Shown piece by piece: positions 32,526 to 41,172 of a stretch of 64,000 nt of DNA. The notes under the pieces were generated by a model, which was not told where the DNA came from, did not search any database, and saw only the letters and a program-made list of their open reading frames with translations. The position numbers and the translations under genes are program-made. This DNA is from VXYL01 sp965203685 (GTDB taxonomy: Bacteria; Pseudomonadota; Gammaproteobacteria; Pseudomonadales; Azotimanducaceae). Location: positions 558,001-622,000 of the forward strand of contig OZ241908.1 in the NCBI GenBank assembly GCA_965203685.1, read 5' to 3'. Within the stretch, counting starts at the first letter, position 1; each line of letters opens with the position of its first letter.

Positions 32526-32554
32526 TTGTCGTCATCCGGGCACACGCATACAAT
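32526..32554 (+). promoter_or_regulatory. Promoter of tRNA-Lys
   Basis: TTGTCG (32526-32531), 17-base spacer, TACAAT (32549-32554), followed by a very GC-rich stretch as in stable-RNA promoters under growth-rate control. The -35 box is only 10 bases from the end of the IS element, so the insertion just spared it. Confidence 0.6.
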
Positions 32555-32602
32555 TCGCCGCCCCGCGCGCCGCGCGCGGTCATGCGATAGCCTCGCAATC
32601 GC

Positions 32603-32678
32603 GGGTCGTTAGCTCAGTCGGTAGAGCAGCGGGCTTTTAACCCGTTGGTCCTGGGTTCGAGCCCCAGACGGCCCACCA
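32603..32678 (+). tRNA. tRNA-Lys (UUU)
   Basis: 76 bases with encoded CCA (32676-32678). The acceptor arms GGGTCGT and ACGGCCC pair with one G-U. The D-arm region is AGCTCAGTCGGTAGAGC; the anticodon loop CTTTTAA gives anticodon TTT (32636-32638); the T-arm is CTGGGTTCGAGCCCCAG. A tRNA-Lys after queC is common in related genomes. Confidence 0.97.
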
Positions 32679-32727
32679 CATCCGTACAATCGCGCTTGGG
32701 TTGGCGCCAAGGGAGTTCAAGCGCGAC

Positions 32728-33504
32728 ATGACACTTACGACACTCAGCCGTTCCATCGCGGGCAAGGTGGCCGTGGTCACGGGAGCGGCCAGCGGCATGG
32801 GCCGCGCGACGGCCCACTTGTTCGCCGACGAGGGCGCCTCGGTTGCGGCTCTCGACATCAACCGCGAACCCCTCGACCTCGTTGTCGCGGAAATCGCCGG
32901 TGCCGGGTATCCCGCAAAGGGCTGGACGTTGGATGTCGCGGACGCCGATGCGATCAACACCGTCATACCGGCCGTGGCCGAGCACTTCGGCGGCATCGAC
33001 ATCCTGGTCAACAATGCTGGCATCGGCGCTGGTGGCCCGGTGGACGGCGACGACTACGAGGACAAGTGGCGGCGCGCTTTCGATGTCCTGATCACGGCGC
33101 ACGTGCGCATCATCCGAGCGGCGCTGCCGTACCTACGTCGTGCCGATGGGGGCCGCATCGTGAACATCGCCTCCACGGAGGGGTTGGGAGCGACGAAGTA
33201 CGCGAGCCCGTACACCGCCGCCAAGACCGGCGTGATCGGCTTGACCCGCTCGCTGGCCGTTGAGTTGGCCGGCGACGGGATCACCGTGAACTGCATCTGT
33301 CCGGGTCCTGTGCGCACGGGCATGACCGACGACATTCCCGAGGAAGACAAGCGCGAATACGCCCGTCGGCGCGTGGCGTTGAAACGCTACGCGGATCCTG
33401 AGGAGGTCGCGCACGGGACGTTGAGCTTGGTCCTGCCGGCGTCGGCGTTCATCACCGGCGTCGCCCTCCCGGTCGACGGAGGTCTGACGATCCGCAACGC
33501 GTAG
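32728..33504 (+). CDS. SDR-family oxidoreductase
   Basis: A 258-residue classical short-chain dehydrogenase. Cofactor motif VTGAASGMGRATAHLFADEG (TGxxxGxG) with an acidic LDINRE after strand 2, favouring NAD; NNAGIGAGGPV; active-site Ser in NIASTEGLG and Tyr-Lys in YTAAK; PGPVRTGMTD; VDGGLTIR end. The substrate is unknown. ATG 32728 has GGGAG 12 bases upstream. Located 49 bases after the tRNA, possibly read from its promoter. Confidence 0.9.
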   Translation: MTLTTLSRSIAGKVAVVTGAASGMGRATAHLFADEGASVAALDINREPLDLVVAEIAGAGYPAKGWTLDVADADAINTVIPAVAEHFGGIDILVNNAGIGAGGPVDGDDYEDKWRRAFDVLITAHVRIIRAALPYLRRADGGRIVNIASTEGLGATKYASPYTAAKTGVIGLTRSLAVELAGDGITVNCICPGPVRTGMTDDIPEEDKREYARRRVALKRYADPEEVAHGTLSLVLPASAFITGVALPVDGGLTIRNA

Positions 33505-33524
33505 CGCGCGCAGCGGGGTCAATC

Positions 33525-34250
33525 ATGGGGGTACTGGTACAGCGGGAATTCACTGTCGCCATGGACGACAGGGCCGAATTCGAGCGACAGAGTCGGCTCG
33601 GCGTCTGGGAAGACCAGCGCAACAACGGTTCGCAGATGATCGCTTTCGGCAGTTGGGCCTTCGGCGGCGACGCAAGCGTAGTCGTGACGCATTCGGTCTA
33701 CGCCGATTTCGACCACTGGACCGCCACCCGCGGCTGGGGTGTCTTTCGGCAGCAACCGGAGCGGGAACAGGAAGCGCGGCATTGGCGCCGGGTATTCGCG
33801 GGCCGCAACCGCCTGATCAGACACTCCCGGGCGACCATCTACAACTACGACGACGCGTTGTCGGAACCGCAGCCGAAGTGGCGCGAAGTCGGTGAACCAA
33901 GGGTGCCCGCACCACCGACCTTTGGACCGCAGTCAATCGTCGCTGAGACCACCTATCTGCTCGCGCCCGGTACCCGCGATGCCTTCCGCGAGATCACGGC
34001 GGACACCGTCTTCCCGTGGTTGCGCGACAACGGCGCGGGACCGGTGATCTACGGTACGAATGCGCTGGGGAGCCCCGACAACGTGGTGCTCATGGTCGCC
34101 TATCCCGACATCACGGCTTGGCACGAGAAGGCGCGCCCGGCGTCGGACCCGGTCGTGTCAGGTTGGGAGCAGCGGGACGCCCTGGTCGTGTCCGAGGCGA
34201 CCCGCTTGCTGATGGTACAGACCACCTTCGGGGAGACGGTCTCCTCTTAG
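33525..34250 (+). CDS. Hypothetical protein, NIPSNAP-like duplicated alpha+beta domain
   Basis: A 241-residue soluble protein without signal or membrane segments. Two halves look related: about 1-105 (LVQREFTVAMDDRAEFERQSRLGVWEDQRNNGSQMIAFGSW, then RNRLIRHSRATIYNY) and about 128-241 (SIVAETTYLLAPGTRDAFREITADTVFPWLRDNGAGPVIYGTN). This suits a two-fold dimeric alpha+beta barrel such as NIPSNAP proteins, but the resemblance is weak. It follows the SDR by 20 bases and its stop overlaps that of the crotonase gene. Confidence 0.6.
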   Translation: MGVLVQREFTVAMDDRAEFERQSRLGVWEDQRNNGSQMIAFGSWAFGGDASVVVTHSVYADFDHWTATRGWGVFRQQPEREQEARHWRRVFAGRNRLIRHSRATIYNYDDALSEPQPKWREVGEPRVPAPPTFGPQSIVAETTYLLAPGTRDAFREITADTVFPWLRDNGAGPVIYGTNALGSPDNVVLMVAYPDITAWHEKARPASDPVVSGWEQRDALVVSEATRLLMVQTTFGETVSS

Positions 34251-35026
34251 CGACCGACGAAGTTGCCCGGCCGCCGCTCCGCCACGGCGCGTACACCCTC
34301 CTTGTGATCCTCGGTCTGGCTCAACCGCGCCTGCTCGACGTTCTCGTGATCGGTGGCGGCCTGCACCGCGGCGGCTAGGCCCTCGTGCGTGGTTGCGCGC
34401 ACCGATTTCAGGGCCAGCGGCGCGTTCTCGGCGATCTCGGCGGCGAACGCCTGCGCCTCGGCGCGCAGCTTGTCCTGCGTGGTCAGCACGTCTGCGAGAC
34501 CCCACTCGTGCGCCGTCTCGCCGTTGATGCGGCGTCCCGTGAGGAACATCAGGTTGGCCTTCTGCTGGCCGATGATGCGTGGCAGCGTGTGCGTAAGACC
34601 GAAGCCGGGGTGGAAGCCAAGCTTCACGAAATTTGCCGTGAACCGCGCTTCGGGAGAGACAACCCGGAAGTCCGCCATGACCGCGAGCCCGAATCCACCG
34701 CCGACGGCGGCGCCTTGGACCGCCGCGATGACCGGTTTCTTGGCGTCGAATAGCCGTACGGCTGCCGAGTACAGCGGGTTACGGCCCTCGGCCCTGGCCC
34801 GTTGCTCGGACTCGCTGCGGGTGCGAGCGAAGTTGTTGCCGGCACAGAAGTGCTTGCCCTCCGAGCACAGCACGACGGCCCGGCAATCGTCGTCGGCGTC
34901 CAGGTCCTCGAAGACGCTGGCCAAGTCGGTGATCAGGTCCACGTCGAAAAAGTTGTTGGGCGGACGCTGGATCTCGACAGTTGCGACATGGTCGTCGCGG
35001 GCGACCTCGAGGTCTGGGTATCCCAT
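34247..35026 (-). CDS. Enoyl-CoA hydratase/isomerase (crotonase) family protein
   Basis: A 259-residue crotonase-fold protein. The oxyanion-hole segments are KHFCAGNNF (about 59-67) and GAAVGGGFGLAVMADFRV (about 104-121). The second is followed by FTANFVKLGFHPGFGLTHTLPRIIG, where the usual catalytic Glu positions are not obvious, so hydratase activity is uncertain. It acts on acyl-CoA thioesters by family. Divergent from the metallo-hydrolase gene. Confidence 0.88.
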   Translation of the reverse strand: MGYPDLEVARDDHVATVEIQRPPNNFFDVDLITDLASVFEDLDADDDCRAVVLCSEGKHFCAGNNFARTRSESEQRARAEGRNPLYSAAVRLFDAKKPVIAAVQGAAVGGGFGLAVMADFRVVSPEARFTANFVKLGFHPGFGLTHTLPRIIGQQKANLMFLTGRRINGETAHEWGLADVLTTQDKLRAEAQAFAAEIAENAPLALKSVRATTHEGLAAAVQAATDHENVEQARLSQTEDHKEGVRAVAERRPGNFVGR

Positions 35027-35113
35027 CGGTTGCTCCTTCGTGCTTGCTTGCCTAGGGCAGGACAGGGGGATGTTACCGTAGCGGTCGCGTCGTACTGCTC
35101 AAAGGACTTGGAT

Positions 35114-35971
35114 ATGACGGACGGCCCGTTACGCTGGCAGGTCGGCGACGTGCGGATCACGCGCGTGGTCGAACTCACGTCGGCCTCCATCGGCCACTAC
35201 ATCCTGCCCCAGGCCAACGCGGACAACATCGGCGCGGTCGACTGGATCGGCCCGTTCCTGACCGCCGACGGCAAGCTCCTGATGTCCTTCCACAGCCTCA
35301 TCGTCGAGTCGATGGGACAGACGATTGTCGTCGACACCTGCATCGGCAACGACAAGCCACGCGGCTACCCGCGCTGGGACCGGATGCAGTCGACGTTCCT
35401 CGACGATTTCGCCCAGGCGGGCTTCGCGACCGACGGCGTTGACACTGTTCTGTGCACGCACATGCACGTCGACCACGTGGGTTGGAGTACGCGCCGGGTG
35501 GACGGTCGCTGGCAACCGACGTTCGCGTCCGCCCGCTACCTCTACGCGCGCGACGAGTGGGAGCATTGGCGCGAGCAGCCGTCCGACGACACGGGGCCCA
35601 TTGTCGAGGACTCCGTGCAGCCGATCTTCGATGCGGGACTTGCCGACCTGGTGGACGCGGACGCAACGATCAACGACGAGGTCCGCCTGGTGCCAACGCC
35701 GGGCCACACGCCGGGCCATGTCAGCGTGGCGATTCGTTCCCGCGGCGAAGAAGCCATGATCACCGGGGACATGATTCACCACCCGTGCCAGATCGCCTAC
35801 CCGGACTGGTCGACCACGGCGGACAGCGACCAGGATTGGGCGAGGGACACGCGCAAATCGTTCCTGGATCGTCACGCCGACACGCCCATGCTGGTCATTG
35901 GCACCCACTTCGCGGGACCGACGGCGGGGCGCTTGGTGCGCGACGGGGACCGCTACCGCCTCGACATCTAA
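35114..35971 (+). CDS. Metallo-beta-lactamase-fold hydrolase
   Basis: A 285-residue protein. The zinc motif THMHVDHVGWS (HxHxDH) is at about 113-123; further ligands appear in PTPGHTPGHVS, ITGDMIHHP and IGTHFAGPTAGRLV. The N-terminus contains WQVGDVRITRVVELTSASIGHYILPQA, as in quorum-quenching-lactonase-like and related MBL proteins of soil and marine bacteria. The substrate is unknown. ATG 35114 is preceded by AAAGGA. Confidence 0.88.
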   Translation: MTDGPLRWQVGDVRITRVVELTSASIGHYILPQANADNIGAVDWIGPFLTADGKLLMSFHSLIVESMGQTIVVDTCIGNDKPRGYPRWDRMQSTFLDDFAQAGFATDGVDTVLCTHMHVDHVGWSTRRVDGRWQPTFASARYLYARDEWEHWREQPSDDTGPIVEDSVQPIFDAGLADLVDADATINDEVRLVPTPGHTPGHVSVAIRSRGEEAMITGDMIHHPCQIAYPDWSTTADSDQDWARDTRKSFLDRHADTPMLVIGTHFAGPTAGRLVRDGDRYRLDI

Positions 35972-36141
35972 CGGCCAAGCCGAGAACACGGACGTGGACG
36001 TCTTGCGCCAGGCAAAGCTTGGTGAAGTGGGAAGAACATGAACTGACATGGCGGAAAGCTTCTCAGCGATCCAGCGCCGTTCAGGCCCGCTGCCATGCGT
36101 TCTGACGCCTCCGTCCACGTCTAGCCGCCGACTCGCACGAA

Positions 36142-36177
36142 AGTGTACTAACTACACTGTTATAACTGTCTTTTTTT
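36142..36177 (+). promoter_or_regulatory. AT-rich putative operator/promoter upstream of the Uma2 gene
   Basis: AGTGTA-CTAAC-TACACT (36142-36158) is an inverted repeat, followed by the palindrome GTTATAAC (36159-36166), which includes a TATAAC -10-like box, and a run of seven T. This is unusually AT-rich for the region. No clear -35 is visible; the Uma2 start is 73 bases downstream. The T-run could instead belong to a terminator of the preceding gene, but no stem adjoins it. Confidence 0.4.
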
Positions 36178-36249
36178 GCGTCAACAGCTTGCTTTAGGTC
36201 ACACGGACGCTATGCTTCGAGGCCACCTTCGCCACCCTTGAGGCTCCGG

Positions 36250-37185
36250 ATGGCCTCCACCGCCGAGCAAGCGTCCCGACCCGCCAGCATGTACGCGCTG
36301 AGCGGCTGCCGCCCCTTGCCGATGTCCAATCGCGAGATCGGCTCCTACGAGGGCCGCTACGAGTACTGGGACGGCGCGACCGAGCTTGCCTGGGAGGTGC
36401 GCGACGTCAGCGCCAGGCACGAGGAGCCGTGCGGCCGCCTCGTCGAGTTGGTCAAGGACATCGGCAAGATGCGCGGCAGGCCGATCTCGCTGTACGGCAC
36501 GGCCGACCTCCAGGAGCGCAAGCCGGACGGCACGCGGGTGCAGGCGGCGCGGGCGGAGCAACTGATCTACCTCGACTGTCCCGCAGCGCCGCCGCAGGTG
36601 ATCGTCGTCGGCGACTTCCCGCTGCCCGACGTGGTGTTCGAAGTGGACCTGACGACGGACGTCCGGGACCGCAAGCTTGCGGTGTACGCCTCGTGGGGGG
36701 TTCCCGAGCTGTGGGTGGAGGTCCCCGACGCGAGCATGCCGAGCAAGCGCAAGCAGCCGGGCCTGACCATCCACGTCCTAGCGGATGGGGAGTACCGAGA
36801 GCACGCGGAGAGCGACGCGTTCCCGACGCTGTCGGCGGAGGAGATCCACCGGGCGCTGAACGAGCCGTGGACGTCCTCGTTCACCGTCGCCACGATGCGC
36901 CGGGTCGGCGAGGCCATGGGCGCCTTGACGGGCAGTGGCCCGGACAACGATCCGTTCTTGGGTGTCGAACGGCGGATGAGCCGCGACGCTGGCTTGCGCG
37001 AAGGGCTGCGCCGGGAACGGTTATCCACGGTGGAGAGCCTCCTGGCCGCACGGGGCATCCGCGTTGCCGACCAGTTGGGTGATGGGCTGGACCGCATCGT
37101 CGCGCTTCCGCACGAAGCCGTGATCAAGGCCGTGCTCGAGTGCCGCGACCTCCGTGACTTCCTGCGGCGACTTGGCGCGGAATGA
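36250..37185 (+). CDS. Uma2-family (DUF820) putative endonuclease
   Basis: A 311-residue protein with a PD-(D/E)XK-like Uma2 domain: SYEGRYEYWDGATELAWEVRD (about 34-54) and the core LPDVVFEVDLTTDVRDRKLAVYASWGVPELWVEVPD (about 126-161), giving the D, E-x-D and K catalytic pattern. A long C-terminal region (about 200-311) follows, as in many Uma2 proteins. The family is very abundant in cyanobacteria and some symbionts; its biological role is unresolved. ATG 36250 chosen over TTG 36238. Confidence 0.8.
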   Translation: MASTAEQASRPASMYALSGCRPLPMSNREIGSYEGRYEYWDGATELAWEVRDVSARHEEPCGRLVELVKDIGKMRGRPISLYGTADLQERKPDGTRVQAARAEQLIYLDCPAAPPQVIVVGDFPLPDVVFEVDLTTDVRDRKLAVYASWGVPELWVEVPDASMPSKRKQPGLTIHVLADGEYREHAESDAFPTLSAEEIHRALNEPWTSSFTVATMRRVGEAMGALTGSGPDNDPFLGVERRMSRDAGLREGLRRERLSTVESLLAARGIRVADQLGDGLDRIVALPHEAVIKAVLECRDLRDFLRRLGAE

Positions 37186-37332
37186 CGATGGTCGAAGGCC
37201 ATAGCCCAGCGGCGGTGAGGATGGCGCGCCGCATGTGAGTCAGCACCCGGGCTGGGTACCGCCATGGCTCGTCCGGATCTGCGGGAGCCGGTGGCGGGCA
37301 ACCGCCCCCGGCCACCCGGCAGCGTACCCCGG

Positions 37333-38421
37333 CTACTCGAGCCCGGCTCGCCTGCGCAGGGGGGCGATCGCGTTGCGGAACTGAACGACCGCCTCGTCCG
37401 GCGGCCCGGGCGAGAACTGCCGGCCGATGAACGCGAGCGCGTAGCGGAGTCGCTCAGTGAGGCTCTCCCCGACGTGGTCGGCGCCGAGCACGAGGCGGTA
37501 CTCGTGCTTGATTCCCCGGTCGCTCAAGGTCCGATGCAGGAACTCCGCACCGCGTTGGAGTTCGAAGCCGTCCTCGGTGCCGGCCTCGATGAGGATCGCT
37601 TGCTCCCCTAGCCGCCCCGGTGCGTTGGTGGCCACGGTCGCAGGGTTGTTTGCCGCCCAGTAGGCCTCGTCCACGACGCCGTCGATGCCGAACTTCGCGC
37701 CGTACTGGTCCGCACGGTAGAACGTGTCGGCGGGCACCAGGTCCGAATAGGTCAGACTGGCCTCGATGGCAGGCTCGAGCGCAGCCAAGATCCCAAACCG
37801 GTCGGGGTGCTTGAAGCCCATTCGCAAGCAACCCATGCCGCCCATGGACACCCCGCAAACGGCGACCTGGCGGCGGTCAGTTGCGACGTGGAACTCGCGG
37901 CGGACGGCGTTGAGCAGTTCCGCGGCGATGAGTGTCTCCCAGGACTCGGTCCCATCGCCGTAGTCCATGTAGAACGAGCGACCGGCGTTCGCACAGACGG
38001 CAACGCATGGCTCCAGATACCCTTGGCCGGCCTCCACCGCCTCTTCGGTGGGGCTGTGCCAGAGGTCCTCGATCAGTGGCAGCACCGTGGTGAGGAAGTC
38101 CCGGCTGCCGCCCCCGCCATGCAGAAGCAGCAGCAACGGGTACGCGACATCACGGTCCGCGCGATAGCCCGGCGGCAACGCGATGCGGTACTCGCAGTCG
38201 CCCGGTACCAGTTCCGTTGTGAACGACCGATCCAGGGATGTCGCCCCGATCGGTTCTTCTGGTTCGGGAGTCGCCGACGTAGCTCCGCCCGCTCGTGCCG
38301 CGATTGGCGCCGCCGCGGATAGCGCCACGGCTCCCTTGATCGAGTCGGCAACGAAGGTTCGGCGCGACACGTCGCCGGTGACTGTCCGGACATCGCCGGC
38401 CGGGTGGTCTTGGTGTTTCAT
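37333..38421 (-). CDS. Secreted esterase, alpha/beta hydrolase (esterase D-like)
   Basis: A 362-residue hydrolase. The N-terminus has a twin-arginine motif (SRRTFVADSIKGAVALSAAAPIAARA), suggesting folded Tat export. The fold features are LLLLLHGGGGSRDFL (oxyanion region), the nucleophile elbow GVSMGGMGCLRMGFKHP (Ser about 199) and a late His in LGADHVGESLTERL; the acid is probably the Asp in EAGTEDGFEL. Resembles putative esterase/S-formylglutathione hydrolase proteins; substrate unknown. Divergent from the MFS gene. Confidence 0.82.
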   Translation of the reverse strand: MKHQDHPAGDVRTVTGDVSRRTFVADSIKGAVALSAAAPIAARAGGATSATPEPEEPIGATSLDRSFTTELVPGDCEYRIALPPGYRADRDVAYPLLLLLHGGGGSRDFLTTVLPLIEDLWHSPTEEAVEAGQGYLEPCVAVCANAGRSFYMDYGDGTESWETLIAAELLNAVRREFHVATDRRQVAVCGVSMGGMGCLRMGFKHPDRFGILAALEPAIEASLTYSDLVPADTFYRADQYGAKFGIDGVVDEAYWAANNPATVATNAPGRLGEQAILIEAGTEDGFELQRGAEFLHRTLSDRGIKHEYRLVLGADHVGESLTERLRYALAFIGRQFSPGPPDEAVVQFRNAIAPLRRRAGLE

Positions 38422-38532
38422 GGCGCAAATCACCGGTGTTCGGTCGGCGGCGACCATACCGGGTATACCCGGACGCGATCCGTCCGGGGGCGGACACCGT
38501 GCTAAGCTCAATCGTTTTCCGCGAGGCACCCC

Positions 38533-39852
38533 CTGGCCTTCCGCGACATCTCCGTAGCGCTGTCGGTCCGGGACTTCCGCCGTGTCTGGGTCGGCAATCT
38601 CGCCGCCTCGTTCGCGATGAACATGCAGATGCTGGCGCGGGGCTGGTTCGTCTACACGCTGACCGCGTCGCCCCTCGACCTGGCCTGGGTGATGATGTCC
38701 TTCACCGTCCCGCAGATCGCGCTGTCGCTGTGGGGCGGCGTGGTCGCCGACCGACTGCCGAAACGCCTCATTCTCGTCGCCTCGCAGTTGATGAACGGCA
38801 TCGCCACGGTCGCGATGGCCATCATCATCCTGCTCGGCATTGCCAACTTCTGGCACTTCATCTGGTTCGGCGTCTTCAACGGGGCCGTGCTGGCGCTGTC
38901 CATCCCGGCGCGCAACGCCTACATCGCAGACTTGGTCGACCGTTCGTATTTCATCACCGCCATGGCGCTCAATACGTCGGGCATGAACCTCGCGCGCATC
39001 GTGGCACCGATGCTTGCGGGCCTGCTGATCGCCTTGCTGGCCGGCGGGGACACGACGGACAGCTTCGGCGTCGGCGTCGTCTACCTGGTCATCACCGCCT
39101 TGTACCTGGTGGCGGCGGGCGCCACGCTGCTGATTCGCACGAAAGGCACGCGCCACGGCGACGCGACCGGCACGCGCCACGTCGACGACATGATCGAAGG
39201 CCTGCGCTACGTGATCCAAAACCCGCCGGTGTTCGCGCTGATCCTGCTGTCCATCGTGCCGTTCCTGTTCGGCATGACCTTGAGCACGCTGATCCCGGCC
39301 TACAACGAGGACATCCTGGGCGGCGGCCCCGACGATCTCGGCTACCTGATGTCGGCGATGGGAGTCGGCGCCATCGTCGGGTCGCTCATGCTGGCCGCGG
39401 CCGGCGATTTCCGCCGCAAGGGTGCGTGGGTCATTGGAACCTGTTTCGCCTGGGCGGCGTCGACGACGCTGTTCGGCCTCTCGACGGGCTTCGTGCTGGC
39501 CGCCTGCGCGGTCGCGGCCTACGGGTGGCTTTCGTCGGTGAACATGTCGCTCAACCGCGGACTGATCCAGACCGTGGTGGAGCCCCGGATGCGCGGCCGG
39601 GTGATGAGCATCGACATGATGTCGCACGGCCTCATGCCCCTCGGCGTCATTCCCATCAGCATCATTGCGGAGTACACCGACGTCGCGGTGGCTCTTGTCG
39701 TCAGCGGTGTGGTGTTCGCCGCCGCGCTCGGCATCCTGCTCTGGCGGTCGCCGACCGTGCGTCGGCTGGACCGCTGGCTGCGCGTGGGGTCGCGGGGCGA
39801 ACGCCCTAGCCGGATGCCAGGATCCGATCCAGCACCGGCCGGATCTCCGTGA
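38533..39852 (+). CDS. MFS transporter (MFS_3/EntS-like)
   Basis: A membrane transporter with about 12 helices. The first ATG (38617) would cut into TM1; the frame upstream continues LAFRDISVALSVRDFRRVWVGNLAASFAMNMQMLARGW, typical of this family. A CTG at 38533, with GAGG 7 bases upstream, is a good start, giving 439 residues. The motif A region is GGVVADRLPKRLIL. Possible drug, siderophore or metabolite exporter. Its 3' end overlaps the convergent hydrolase gene by 47 bases. Confidence 0.85.
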   Translation: MAFRDISVALSVRDFRRVWVGNLAASFAMNMQMLARGWFVYTLTASPLDLAWVMMSFTVPQIALSLWGGVVADRLPKRLILVASQLMNGIATVAMAIIILLGIANFWHFIWFGVFNGAVLALSIPARNAYIADLVDRSYFITAMALNTSGMNLARIVAPMLAGLLIALLAGGDTTDSFGVGVVYLVITALYLVAAGATLLIRTKGTRHGDATGTRHVDDMIEGLRYVIQNPPVFALILLSIVPFLFGMTLSTLIPAYNEDILGGGPDDLGYLMSAMGVGAIVGSLMLAAAGDFRRKGAWVIGTCFAWAASTTLFGLSTGFVLAACAVAAYGWLSSVNMSLNRGLIQTVVEPRMRGRVMSIDMMSHGLMPLGVIPISIIAEYTDVAVALVVSGVVFAAALGILLWRSPTVRRLDRWLRVGSRGERPSRMPGSDPAPAGSP

Positions 39853-41074
39853 GGAACCGCTCCGGATGCTCGCTCATCGGGAAGTGGCCGAGCCCCGGCA
39901 TGGTCCGGTAGCGCGCGCCGGGGATCATCGCCGCCAGCTCCTCGCCCGCAGCCGGTGTCCCGCTCCAGTCGTACTCGCCGTTCAGGATGTCCACCGAGCA
40001 GATTTGGGTATCGATCGTCGCCGCCGTATTGCGCACATCGTGATCCACCGAGTAGTAGTAGAGGTCGCCCTTGAACACCGGCGGTGCCCCTTGGCTGTAC
40101 ACCCACGCGGTCTCGTGTCGGTAGGCTTCGGGGCTGGTCGGCGCCATCATTCCGTACATCAGCGAGCCCTTGAACTCGTTGCCGATCCGCGGGTGGTTGA
40201 ACTCGTCGACGAAGCCGCCGGGCGTGAAGGCGGCCGCTTCCAGTCCCACCACCGCCCGGAACTCGTGAGGGTGGTGCAGGGCGAGGTCGACCGCTAGGTG
40301 GCCGCCGATGGAACTGCCCATGTAGACCGGCCGCCCGAGTCCCAGCGCTGATGCCAGGGCGATCGGCACGCCCATGAGGAAGTCGCGCGTCAGTCGGTAT
40401 TCCTGTTGCCACCAGCGGACGTCCGTCGGCGGCACGGACTTGCCGTGGTAGGGCAGGTCGTAGGCGATGAGGCGGAACTTCGACTGCAGGCCCACATCCT
40501 CGAGAACGTGGCGCCACTGGCGCGCGTCGGCGCCAGCCGTGTGCTGCATCAACAGTCCGACTTCGCCCGTGCCGGTTTCCTCGAAGTACACGCGGTGCGT
40601 CGAGCCGTCTAGGGGTAGGTGCACGTAGCGTCCAGTGGCGGCTTCGAACTGCCCGACGGGCGGTGTCGAGGGTGCGGCTTGATCGCGAGCCCCCGCGTGG
40701 ATCTCGCGCATGATCTCGATGAGCCGGCGGATCGCGGGGTAGTGGGCGCAGTAGTCGGCGATGCTGCCCACCACGTCGAAGCCGTGGTGCAGGCTCGCCG
40801 GATAGAGATCCTGGTAGAACGGCGGCGGCAAGGCGGCGAGCAACGCGTCCCAGTCGGCGTCGGGCGCTTGGATAGCGAGGTCGACGCCCATGCCGCCCGA
40901 GAAGCGCTCGATCCGGCTCACCGTGCCCTTGTCGACCTTGAGGCGGAAGTTCTTGGCCCCGATGCCGAGGCGGATCGTCGCCTCCCAGAACTTCGCGTGG
41001 CGGGCGAACTCGCCGTCGCCGTTGGCCTTGCCCCGAACCGCCGACCAGTACGCCTCGTCCGCCCAATCGAGCAT
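39806..41074 (-). CDS. Alpha/beta hydrolase
   Basis: A 422-residue protein whose N-terminal 165 residues are not typical hydrolase sequence and may be a separate small domain (SCP2/sterol-carrier-like character is possible: LGIGAKNFRLKVDKGTVSRIERFSGGMGVDLAIQAP). The hydrolase part has LLMQHTAGADARQWRHV, the nucleophile elbow VYMGSSIGGHLAVDLALHHP (Ser about 271), DILNGEYDWSGTPAAG (acid) and GLGHFPMSEHPERFL (His). The pairing of a lipid-binding-like domain with a hydrolase suggests a hydrophobic substrate, but this is inference. Confidence 0.82.
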   Translation of the reverse strand: MLDWADEAYWSAVRGKANGDGEFARHAKFWEATIRLGIGAKNFRLKVDKGTVSRIERFSGGMGVDLAIQAPDADWDALLAALPPPFYQDLYPASLHHGFDVVGSIADYCAHYPAIRRLIEIMREIHAGARDQAAPSTPPVGQFEAATGRYVHLPLDGSTHRVYFEETGTGEVGLLMQHTAGADARQWRHVLEDVGLQSKFRLIAYDLPYHGKSVPPTDVRWWQQEYRLTRDFLMGVPIALASALGLGRPVYMGSSIGGHLAVDLALHHPHEFRAVVGLEAAAFTPGGFVDEFNHPRIGNEFKGSLMYGMMAPTSPEAYRHETAWVYSQGAPPVFKGDLYYYSVDHDVRNTAATIDTQICSVDILNGEYDWSGTPAAGEELAAMIPGARYRTMPGLGHFPMSEHPERFLTEIRPVLDRILASG

Positions 41075-41096
41075 TTTTGTCCCCCTCTTTTTTCAT

Positions 41097-41126
41097 GCGA
41101 GGGGCAAGCCCCTCGCGCTCCCCGGC
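41097..41126. repeat. GCGAGGGG hairpin repeat, second copy
   Basis: GCGAGGGG-CAAG-CCCCTCGC (41097-41116), then GCTCCCCGGC. It lies between divergent genes, 23 bases upstream of the hydrolase start. Confidence 0.8.
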
Positions 41127-41172
41127 GCGTTTCGGGTAGGGTAGCCGATTCGCCTCAAGCGGTCCGAATGCC

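Noticed and set aside
36171..36177. The run of seven T as a rho-independent terminator of the MBL-fold gene
   Set aside because: The stem next to it is weak and AT-rich, and the gene ends about 200 bases earlier.
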